Position numbers and translations under genes: made by a program. The notes beneath the pieces were generated by a model, which searched no databases, was not told the DNA's origin, and saw only the letters and a program-made list of their open reading frames with translations. Source: Clostridiales bacterium (GTDB lineage Bacteria > Bacillota_A > Clostridia > Christensenellales > Aristaeellaceae). From it: a DNA stretch of 6,484 nt. Positions 1 to 5,041 of this stretch are shown here, in pieces; position 1 is the stretch's first letter, and each line of letters opens with the position of its first letter. The stretch covers positions 1-6,484 of the forward strand of contig JAAYZL010000459.1 of NCBI GenBank assembly GCA_012514855.1, read 5' to 3'.

Positions 1-940
1 CCAGCGAGATCAACACCGTCGACTGCCGGACGACATAGAGCACGCCGCCCCGGTCGCTGGCCGCGAACAGCTTGCTCATGCGCGAGAACATGATCGTGGT
101 CATCGGCACGATGATGACGCCCGAGAGCAGCGTGATCACCTTGAAGGCGTAGCTCATGGCGGCAATGCCGCCCTCGACGCCGGAGGCCATCGACTGGTCG
201 ACCAGATGGCTGATCTCGTTGGCCGCCATCGAGAGCATCGCCGGTGCCGCGAGCGTGACCAGCCGCCGGAGCCGCCGGTCGCGCAGGTCGAGGGCCGACG
301 TGTACCGGAACCAGCCCCGCATCGTCGGAATCAGCACCAGGGTCTGCAATACGTTCGCCGCGAACACGCCCCAGGCCAGCGCCTCCACGCCGAATCCGGG
401 CGAAAAGACCACCGCCGCCAGCATCAGCGCAAAGCTCAGCGGAAAGCCGGTCAACTGCGCCGATATGTACCTTTCGCCCGCGTTCAGGAGGCTCGACATC
501 GCGATCGAGGTGATGTTGAACATCAGCGTCAGGAGCATGATGCGCGCGAGCTTCGCCGTCAGCTGAACCTTCTCCGGCGAAAAGCCGTGATAGACGAGAT
601 CGACCAGCGGCCCCGAAAGCGCGAACATCAATGCCGCGATCACGAGCGAGAACAGCGCGAGCATGTTGATCGCGTTGCTGCCGAAGCGGTTCGCGCGCCT
701 GGCGCCCTTCCGCTCGCGCGCCTCGACGTACATGGGCACCAGCGTCGAGGTGATGCAGGAGTTCAACAGCAGCACCGGAACGTAGAACACGCTGTAGGCC
801 GACTGAAACGCGTCGCTCTCCATCGACGTGCCGAAATATCCGCCGACGACCGTCTCCCGCAGGAAGCCGACCGCCTTGCTCAGGATGATGACCAGCGTGA
901 CCGCCGTCGTCGTCCGGAGCAGCTTCTCCCTGTGCGCCAA
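1..940 (-). CDS. murJ: MurJ/MviN-family lipid-linked oligosaccharide flippase (C-terminal part outside window)
   Basis: This is an integral membrane protein of the MOP superfamily, MviN/MurJ branch. Characterised members move lipid II, the peptidoglycan precursor, across the cytoplasmic membrane. The first 313 residues are visible and the family is usually about 450-550, so the C-terminal part is missing. Family signatures seen are SKAVGFLRE (21-29), SDAFQSAYS (42-50), LVPMYVEA (67-74), LLNAGERY (151-158) and a DQSMASGVEGGIAAMSYA stretch (248-265). Hydrophobic segments lie near 11-27, 48-68, 91-109, 131-151, 163-181, 185-206, 228-240 and 265-284. The start is a TTG at 940-938, with an AGGAAGGTGG-type ribosome binding site just upstream; the nearby ATG at 959 is out of frame. 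It has its own promoter, after the terminator of the upstream operon. Compared from memory with E. coli MurJ, R24 and D39 are kept (R28, D43), but R52 aligns with Val56 and R18 and R270 with Lys. It could therefore flip another lipid-linked glycan. The family call is firm and the lipid II role less so. Confidence 0.88.
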   Translation of the reverse strand, partial: MAHREKLLRTTTAVTLVIILSKAVGFLRETVVGGYFGTSMESDAFQSAYSVFYVPVLLLNSCITSTLVPMYVEARERKGARRANRFGSNAINMLALFSLVIAALMFALSGPLVDLVYHGFSPEKVQLTAKLARIMLLTLMFNITSIAMSSLLNAGERYISAQLTGFPLSFALMLAAVVFSPGFGVEALAWGVFAANVLQTLVLIPTMRGWFRYTSALDLRDRRLRRLVTLAAPAMLSMAANEISHLVDQSMASGVEGGIAAMSYAFKVITLLSGVIIVPMTTIMFSRMSKLFAASDRGGVLYVVRQSTVLISL

Positions 941-944
941 GGTT

Positions 945-955
945 CCACCTTCCTC
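945..955 (-). promoter_or_regulatory. Ribosome binding site fixing the TTG start of the flippase gene
   Basis: On the minus strand this reads GAGGAAGGTGG. The AGGAAGG core ends 7 bases before the TTG at 940. This purine-rich stretch supports TTG as the start, because no in-frame ATG or GTG lies near it upstream. The ATG at 959-957 overlaps this region and is out of frame with the flippase. Confidence 0.7.
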
Positions 956-971
956 GCATGCCGTATTGAAT

Positions 972-1000
972 AGTATATCATAGTAGCGGACAGATTTAAA
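972..1000 (-). promoter_or_regulatory. Extended -10 promoter for the flippase gene
   Basis: On the minus strand the -35 box is TTTAAA (1000-995, 4 of 6 consensus bases). A 17-base spacer ends in TGA, followed by the -10 box TATACT (977-972, 5 of 6). The TGn just before the -10 makes it an extended -10 promoter. Transcription would begin near 965, leaving a leader of about 25 bases before the TTG start. The -35 overlaps the 3' side of the upstream terminator hairpin, so end of one unit and start of the next are tightly packed. Confidence 0.72.
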
Positions 1001-1018
1001 CCCCCGTGACGGGGGTTT
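998..1018 (-). terminator. GC-rich hairpin ending the PHP-nagB-glycosyltransferase operon
   Basis: A perfect inverted repeat pairs AAACCCCCG with CGGGGGTTT around a three-base loop (1007-1009). It starts 29 bases after the glycosyltransferase stop codon. Read leftward, the stem ends in TTT and continues AAATC, so the U-tract is short and termination may be incomplete. Read rightward it ends in TTTT, but no plus-strand gene precedes it. It is best read as the end of the leftward operon, possibly with some read-through into the flippase gene. Confidence 0.68.
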
Positions 1019-1047
1019 TAACCGAACGTTCGAAGGCCGCGGTCGGG

Positions 1048-1884
1048 TCAGCGCCGCCTGGGATGCTCCCGCCTCCACGCCCGACGGCCCCTGCGCGTCT
1101 TGGCGAGGCCCCCGAAAAGGCCGTCTTTGCGGATGTTTCTGCGGAGGTTGCCGTACAGTCGCCCGAAGGAAGCGATCCTCCTGTGGATCCGCCATCCCGC
1201 GCGCTCCCCAAAAACAGAGCAGAGCATGCGCCCGCGCCGGATTCTCCTGATCTCCTTCGGGTCAAGCCAGGTTCCCGCATAATGGTGAACCGTGTAGGTA
1301 TTCTCCGTGCCCTTGACCTTGCCGGAATCGAATGCCATGGGGCTGAAGTAATCCCCGGGAAAAACGGTCAGGCCGTCGATCTCCTGCGCGCTGCCGTCGG
1401 CTCGGAAGCCGTGCCGCAAAAGCACCGGCGTGACCGAATGGGGCAGCGGCGCCGTATCCATCCTCCCGTCCTCGAGAAACAGCTCTCTGCCGGCGCAATG
1501 GTCGAGCATCTCCCGAAAGATGGGAAAGCCCTTCTCCGCGCCCAGCGTCTCCATCTCCGGATAGGTCTCGCCGTCAAAGCCGATGAACGCGCGAAGCGAG
1601 AGCAGGTCGTCAAGCGGCCGGACGACCTCCACGTCGGCGTCGAGATAGATGCCGCCGCACGCCACAAGCGCATGGAGCCTGCAGATGTCCGCGACAAACG
1701 CCCAGTTCTTCGCCCGATACGCCTCTTTGGCGAAGGGATAGGCGTTTACGTCGAAGTTCTCCTCGTTCCACAGCCGGAACTCGTAGTCGGGAAGATGCTT
1801 CTTCCAGCTTTTCATGCACCGGACGATCTTCTTGGGGAAGGGATTTCCGCCAAACCAGCAGTAGTGTACGACGCGCGGAATCAT
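1048..1884 (-). CDS. GT32-like glycosyltransferase with DXD motif and arginine-rich C-terminal tail
   Basis: This 278-residue protein resembles the OCH1/GT32 sugar-transferase group (Gly_transf_sug domain) common in capsule and surface-polysaccharide loci. These enzymes transfer a sugar from a nucleotide-sugar donor in the cytoplasm. Seen are the N-terminal IPRVVHYCWFGG (2-13), SWKKHLPDYEFRLWNEENFD (26-45), the WAFVADICRLHAL stretch (61-73) and CGGIYLDADVEV (76-87). In the last, Asp82 and Asp84 form the DXD motif that binds metal and nucleotide. A conserved-looking HHYAGTW lies at 200-206. The last 68 residues hold about 22 Arg and 2 Lys, perhaps a membrane-facing surface. There is no signal peptide or transmembrane segment. 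The ATG at 1884 has a GAGGGG ribosome binding site 6 bases upstream. It is the third gene of the operon, 33 bases after nagB, and a terminator follows. Donor and acceptor cannot be told from the sequence. Confidence 0.88.
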   Translation of the reverse strand: MIPRVVHYCWFGGNPFPKKIVRCMKSWKKHLPDYEFRLWNEENFDVNAYPFAKEAYRAKNWAFVADICRLHALVACGGIYLDADVEVVRPLDDLLSLRAFIGFDGETYPEMETLGAEKGFPIFREMLDHCAGRELFLEDGRMDTAPLPHSVTPVLLRHGFRADGSAQEIDGLTVFPGDYFSPMAFDSGKVKGTENTYTVHHYAGTWLDPKEIRRIRRGRMLCSVFGERAGWRIHRRIASFGRLYGNLRRNIRKDGLFGGLAKTRRGRRAWRREHPRRR

Positions 1885-1917
1885 GCCTGACCCCTCTCTC
1901 TCCAGCGTATTGCCGGC

Positions 1918-2643
1918 TTACAGAAGCGCCGCCGCGGCCTCGTCGAGAATCACGAGGCAGTTTTGGTGAAGCCGGAGCGCGCTCGCGGGGAGCATGGGCG
2001 TGATCGGGCCCCTGACCATGCCGCGCACGGCCTCGGCCTTGTCCGCGCCGGTCGCGAGGAGCAGTGCCCTGCGCGCGCGCAGGATCGTGCCGACGCCCAT
2101 CGACACGGCGGTCCTGGGCACGTCGCCGGCGGACGCGAAGTAGCGCTTGTTCGCCTCGACCGTCGACGGGGTGAGCGCGATGACGGCGGTCGCGTCCGCG
2201 AACGCGTCCGACGGCTCGTTGAAGCCGATGTGCCCGTTCCGGCCGATGCCCATGAACTGCAAATCGATGCCGCCGGCGGACGCGATCGCGGCCTCGTAGT
2301 CGCGCGCGTTCCCCTCCGGGTCGGGGCCTGTGCCCAACGGCACGTGCGTGTTCTCCCGCGGGATGTTCACGTGCTCGAACAGATTTTCGTCCATGAAGCG
2401 GCGGTAGCTCTGCGGATGCGTTCCGTCGAGGCCGACGTACTCGTCGAGGTTGTACGTCGAGACGCCCGAGAAGTCGAGAAGCCCCTCGCGGTGCATCCGG
2501 ATCAATTCGCGGTAGGTGCCGACCGGCGACGAGCCCGTCGGCAGGCCCAGCACGAGGCCGGGCTTTTCGAGGATCGCGGCCGCGATGATTGTCGACGCGG
2601 CGACGGCGGCCAGTTCCGGGGTTTTGACGATATGGAATTGCAT
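1918..2643 (-). CDS. nagB: Glucosamine-6-phosphate deaminase (short, Bacillus-type)
   Basis: NagB converts glucosamine-6-phosphate and water to fructose-6-phosphate and ammonia, sending amino sugars from chitin, glycans or recycled peptidoglycan into glycolysis. Seen are the phosphate-binding loop GLPTGSSPVGTY (33-44), the NLDEYVGL motif (65-72) with the catalytic Asp67, and the signature GIGRNGHIGFNEP (132-144), where His138 and Glu143 match the E. coli catalytic His143 and Glu148. E. coli Asp141 aligns with Asn136; as I recall, GIGxNGH is the usual form in Bacillus-type enzymes, so this is not a defect. At 241 residues it matches the short Bacillus form and lacks the C-terminal extension of the allosteric 266-residue E. 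coli enzyme. The ATG at 2643 has GGAGGA 7 bases upstream. It sits 16 bases after the PHP gene, in the same operon, so the two are probably expressed together. No dedicated operator was found next to it. Confidence 0.97.
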   Translation of the reverse strand: MQFHIVKTPELAAVAASTIIAAAILEKPGLVLGLPTGSSPVGTYRELIRMHREGLLDFSGVSTYNLDEYVGLDGTHPQSYRRFMDENLFEHVNIPRENTHVPLGTGPDPEGNARDYEAAIASAGGIDLQFMGIGRNGHIGFNEPSDAFADATAVIALTPSTVEANKRYFASAGDVPRTAVSMGVGTILRARRALLLATGADKAEAVRGMVRGPITPMLPASALRLHQNCLVILDEAAAALL

Positions 2644-2659
2644 TGTCGTGTCCTCCGTG

Positions 2660-3922
2660 CTATAGTCTTCTTCCGAATTCCGCGAACGCCCTCACGCGGT
2701 CGTTGAGCGCGGGCCACTTCGCGGCGCTCTCTTCGCTGAACAGCCCGTCGGCGGAATCGTCGGTCGCGCGCCACTCGTGCGCGATCAGCGCCCAGGTCGA
2801 ATCGAACAGGTTCCGGAACGCCGGGTCGCGCTGCGCCTCGCAGACGAACGACTGGCGCGGGGAGTTGATGTCCTCGCCGCTGATCTGGAAGAGCGCGTGC
2901 TTTTCGCAGAGCGCGCGCACGCGGTCGAGCTGCGGCCTGGTGTTGCGCGAGGGCATGTACGTGATTGCGCGGAAGCCGAGCCCCGCGATGTAGCCGACGA
3001 GCTCGTCGAGGTAGTCGTCCTCGAACTTCTGCGCGCGCTTGTCGCCGGTGACGCTCTGCCCGACGTCGCCGAGGTACGCGTAGGCCGAGATCGCGCCGAC
3101 GTCCTCCGACAATTTCAGAATGTCGTTGACGTCCGGGCACTCGTCGGTCGCGTCGACGTAGAACTTCGCGATCAGGTCGCTCTTGACCCAGCCGAGCAGG
3201 TCGTACATCGCGTGCGGGTTGCCCTCGTCCAGCAGATATCCCTCGGTCTTCGGGGACAGCGGGAGCCTCATCCCCTCGCGGATGAATCTCACGAGTGCTT
3301 CGCCCGCGCCGACGACTTCGAGCAGCTTTCCCGACAGCGCGCTCGCGATGTGGCGCTCGGTGACGCTGCCGCCTTTTTGGAAATTCGACAGCGGCAGCAC
3401 GTCGCGGTCGAAGTCGATCGAAATGCCGTACTCCCCCATCAGGCCGTTGACCGCCGCGACCATCTTGCGGTTGCGGGCGTTGCGGCGCTCGCGGTAGGGC
3501 TGGAAAAACGCGTTCAGCTCCGCCGCGCGGCCGTGCGGCACGCCGTGCATCGTCATGTAGGCGACGCCGTCCTGATCGGGGTTGTTGATGCGGCGGCCGC
3601 CGAAGGGCGTGTTCCGGAAGCTGACGCGGCACTCCATGCCGATCGTCGCGCCCATTTTCGCGATTTCGGCCGCCTTCAGGAACTCCTCCGCGCCGGCGAT
3701 CGAGTCGTGATCCATCAGCCCGCAGGTGCAGAGCCCCGCCGCCCGCGCAAAAAACACCGCCGCGGTCGGCGAATACGGCGAAAAGGAATAGGTCGTGTGG
3801 ATGTGGTTGTTCACGTCGTCCGCGGTGGGCGGAAGCGGCTCGGTTCTCAGGAGCTCCTTCAGGCTTTCGAGGGAATCGCTTCCGTTCAGGAGCTCGAGCA
3901 GCTCGTCCCGTGTCTTTGGCAT
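2660..3922 (-). CDS. PHP-domain metal-dependent phosphoesterase-like protein, first gene of the nagB operon
   Basis: This 420-residue protein has the polymerase-and-histidinol-phosphatase (PHP) fold, whose members use a two- or three-metal centre to hydrolyse phosphoesters. Seen in order are NNHIHTTYS (38-46) with His40 and His42, MDHDSIAGAEEF (70-81) with Asp71 and His72, GMECRV (95-100) with Glu97, MHGVPHG (125-131) with His126, ERHIASALS (189-197) with His191, and SGEDINSPR (348-356). The usual last motif of the family is GSDxH; here it reads GEDIN, so the final His ligand is Asn353. There is no signal peptide, so it should be cytoplasmic. I chose the ATG at 3922 because it has AGAGGTG 6 bases upstream and a promoter just before it. 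An in-frame ATG at 3973 lies inside that promoter and has no ribosome binding site. Substrate unknown; placement before nagB suggests a phosphorylated amino sugar or derivative, which is inference only. Confidence 0.9.
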   Translation of the reverse strand: MPKTRDELLELLNGSDSLESLKELLRTEPLPPTADDVNNHIHTTYSFSPYSPTAAVFFARAAGLCTCGLMDHDSIAGAEEFLKAAEIAKMGATIGMECRVSFRNTPFGGRRINNPDQDGVAYMTMHGVPHGRAAELNAFFQPYRERRNARNRKMVAAVNGLMGEYGISIDFDRDVLPLSNFQKGGSVTERHIASALSGKLLEVVGAGEALVRFIREGMRLPLSPKTEGYLLDEGNPHAMYDLLGWVKSDLIAKFYVDATDECPDVNDILKLSEDVGAISAYAYLGDVGQSVTGDKRAQKFEDDYLDELVGYIAGLGFRAITYMPSRNTRPQLDRVRALCEKHALFQISGEDINSPRQSFVCEAQRDPAFRNLFDSTWALIAHEWRATDDSADGLFSEESAAKWPALNDRVRAFAEFGRRL

Positions 3923-3928
3923 CTCTGA

Positions 3929-3935
3929 CACCTCT
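3929..3935 (-). promoter_or_regulatory. Ribosome binding site deciding the PHP gene start
   Basis: On the minus strand AGAGGTG ends 6 bases before the ATG at 3922. The alternative in-frame ATG at 3973 is preceded by a pyrimidine-rich stretch (GAATCTTC) with no Shine-Dalgarno match, so the shorter start is favoured. Confidence 0.72.
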
Positions 3936-3954
3936 TCTGCGCTATGCTCCGCCC

Positions 3955-3983
3955 ATTCTACCACTTTTTCCATGAAGATTCAA
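3955..3983 (-). promoter_or_regulatory. Extended -10 promoter for the PHP-nagB-glycosyltransferase operon
   Basis: On the minus strand the -35 box is TTGAAT (3983-3978, 4 of 6 consensus bases), then exactly 17 bases, then the -10 box TAGAAT (3960-3955, 5 of 6). TGG sits directly before the -10, giving an extended -10. The expected transcription start is near 3948, about 26 bases before the ATG at 3922. This would leave the upstream ATG at 3973 outside the transcript. Confidence 0.72.
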
Positions 3984-4054
3984 GCGATACAGTGCTTCAA
4001 AATGTCAACATCGCATCGTCACACCGCCGTCGCAACTGGCTTGCGCGGGTGTGT
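3984..4054. other. Divergent intergenic region between the two promoters
   Basis: This stretch separates the leftward PHP-nagB promoter from the rightward carboxypeptidase -10 box. I see no open reading frame with coding character and no RNA gene. It contains a minus-strand TTGACA at 4008-4003 without a convincing -10 partner, and a short inverted repeat at 4031-4045. Regulator binding sites shared by both units could lie here. Confidence 0.5.
4031..4045. repeat. Short inverted repeat CGCAA-N5-TTGCG over the carboxypeptidase -35 position
   Basis: Perfect five-base arms flank CTGGC. The repeat covers the place where a -35 element should be for the TATAAT at 4055-4060, and no good -35 match exists there. 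It could be an operator or activator site. Arms this short often arise by chance, so this is only a candidate. Confidence 0.3.
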
Positions 4055-4060
4055 TATAAT
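4052..4060 (+). promoter_or_regulatory. Extended -10 promoter for the LD-carboxypeptidase gene
   Basis: TGTTATAAT is a perfect TATAAT (4055-4060) with TG one base upstream, a classic extended -10 that can work with a weak -35. No TTGACA-like box lies 16-18 bases upstream. Transcription should start near 4067, leaving a leader of about 26 bases before the ATG at 4093. Confidence 0.75.
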
Positions 4061-4080
4061 AGAGAGTAGTATTTATTTTC

Positions 4081-4086
4081 TTGGAG
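4081..4086 (+). promoter_or_regulatory. Ribosome binding site fixing the ATG start of the carboxypeptidase
   Basis: TTGGAG lies 6 bases before the ATG at 4093. The in-frame TTG at 4081 is part of this site, so it cannot also be the natural start with a ribosome binding site of its own. Confidence 0.65.
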
Positions 4087-4092
4087 TACGCT

Positions 4093-5031
4093 ATGCAACC
4101 GATGCAAAAGGCGCGCGCGCTGCGCCCCGGCGACACGGTGGGGCTCGCGGCGCCCTCCGGCGCGGTTCGGGACGAGGGCGGCGCCGAGCGCGCGATCGAG
4201 GCGGTCGAGGCGCTCGGCTTCCGGGCGATCGCGGACGCGAGCTGCTTTCGGCGCTACGGCTACCTCTCGGGAACCGACGGGGAGCGCGCGGAGGGCCTGA
4301 ACCGGATGTTCCGGGACGACCGGGTCGACGCGGTGTTCTGCCTGCGCGGCGGCTACGGCGCGACGCGCATGCTCGACCGCGTGGACTTCGAGCTGATCCG
4401 GAGCAACCCGAAGCCGTTTTTGGGCTATTCGGACGTGACGGCGCTGCACGCGGCGATCAACGGCCTCTCCGGGCTCATCACGCTGCACGGGCCGATGCCG
4501 GCGACCGACTTTCCGGGGTTCGAGGGGTTTTCGAGGGCGTCCGTTTTGCGCGCGCTCACCGACCCCGCGCCGCTCGGGGAGGTCAAAAACCCCGACGGCA
4601 TGCCGCTTTCCCGCCTCGTTCCGGGGAGATGCGAGGGGCGGCTCGCGGGCGGCAACCTGTCGCTCGTCGCGGCGCTGATCGGGACGCCGTGGCAGATCGA
4701 CGCGCGCGGGAAGATCCTTCTCCTGGAGGACGTCGGCGAATTCACGTACCGGCTCGACGGGATGCTGACGCAGCTGAGGCACGCGGGGCTGTTCCGGGAC
4801 TGCGCGGGCGTCGTGCTCGGCGGGTTCACCGACTGCAGCGACGAATACGAGGGCTTCGGGATGGCGATCGAGGCGCTCGTTCGGGACATCGTCGCGCCGT
4901 CCGGAAAGCCCGTGCTCGCGGGCTTCTCGATCGGGCACGTCGAACAAAAGATCACGGTTCCGCTGGGCGCGATGTGCGCGCTCGACGCGGACAACCTGCG
5001 CCTGACGGTTCTCGAGGGCGCTCTCGCTTAG
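4093..5031 (+). CDS. ldcA: S66-family LD-carboxypeptidase (muramoyltetrapeptide carboxypeptidase)
   Basis: LdcA enzymes are serine peptidases that remove the terminal D-alanine from muropeptide tetrapeptides at an L,D bond, a step in peptidoglycan recycling. This 312-residue protein has the usual family length. Seen are the N-terminal LRPGDTVGLAAPSG (10-23), CLRGGYGATRML (83-94), and the nucleophile motif GYSDVTALH (111-119) with Ser113. LLLEDVGEFTYRLDGML (209-225) carries the likely catalytic Glu212, and GFSIGHVEQKITVPLG (277-292) the catalytic His282; together these match the Ser-Glu-His triad known from P. aeruginosa LdcA. There is no signal peptide, so it acts in the cytoplasm. The start is the ATG at 4093, which follows TTGGAG. 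It is first in a plus-strand unit; its TAG stop overlaps the ribosome binding site of the next gene, which suggests coupled translation. MccF, the microcin C immunity peptidase, is a relative in the same family and cannot be fully excluded. Confidence 0.93.
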   Translation: MQPMQKARALRPGDTVGLAAPSGAVRDEGGAERAIEAVEALGFRAIADASCFRRYGYLSGTDGERAEGLNRMFRDDRVDAVFCLRGGYGATRMLDRVDFELIRSNPKPFLGYSDVTALHAAINGLSGLITLHGPMPATDFPGFEGFSRASVLRALTDPAPLGEVKNPDGMPLSRLVPGRCEGRLAGGNLSLVAALIGTPWQIDARGKILLLEDVGEFTYRLDGMLTQLRHAGLFRDCAGVVLGGFTDCSDEYEGFGMAIEALVRDIVAPSGKPVLAGFSIGHVEQKITVPLGAMCALDADNLRLTVLEGALA

Positions 5032-5041
5032 GAGGGAAAAC

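Noticed and set aside
957..959. ATG on the minus strand as start of the flippase
   Set aside because: It is 19 bases from the TTG and so out of frame with the MviN reading frame.
206..973. A 255-codon plus-strand open frame opposite the flippase gene
   Set aside because: It reads as a charge-rich, Arg-heavy low-complexity sequence typical of the antisense of a GC-rich gene, while the minus strand encodes a clear MviN-family protein with ordered membrane segments.
1023..1032. Ten-base palindrome CGAACGTTCG after the glycosyltransferase stop
   Set aside because: Short, single copy, and without a loop to form a hairpin; chance in GC-rich DNA is the simplest explanation.
1006..1890. A 294-codon plus-strand open frame opposite the glycosyltransferase
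   Set aside because: No recognisable domain or ribosome binding site; the minus strand carries the DXD glycosyltransferase.
2238..2246. Asn in place of the E. coli catalytic Asp141 in NagB (GIGRNGH) as a possible inactivating change
   Set aside because: As I recall, GIGxNGHIGFNEP is the normal signature in the short Bacillus-type enzymes; the other catalytic residues are present.
2502..3632. A 376-codon minus-strand frame overlapping nagB and the PHP gene
   Set aside because: It is an Arg/Pro-rich shifted reading of two well-supported genes on the same strand.
2777..3928. A 383-codon plus-strand open frame opposite the PHP gene
   Set aside because: Antisense shadow rich in Arg, Val and Ala, with no family motif; the PHP metal motifs on the other strand are convincing.
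4003..4008. Minus-strand TTGACA as a second promoter for the PHP operon
   Set aside because: The -35 is perfect but no good -10 lies 16-18 bases downstream; the best is TTGAAT at 19 bases, which serves better as the -35 of the promoter at 3955-3983.
4081..4083. TTG as the start of the LD-carboxypeptidase
   Set aside because: It forms part of the TTGGAG ribosome binding site for the ATG at 4093 and has no such site of its own.
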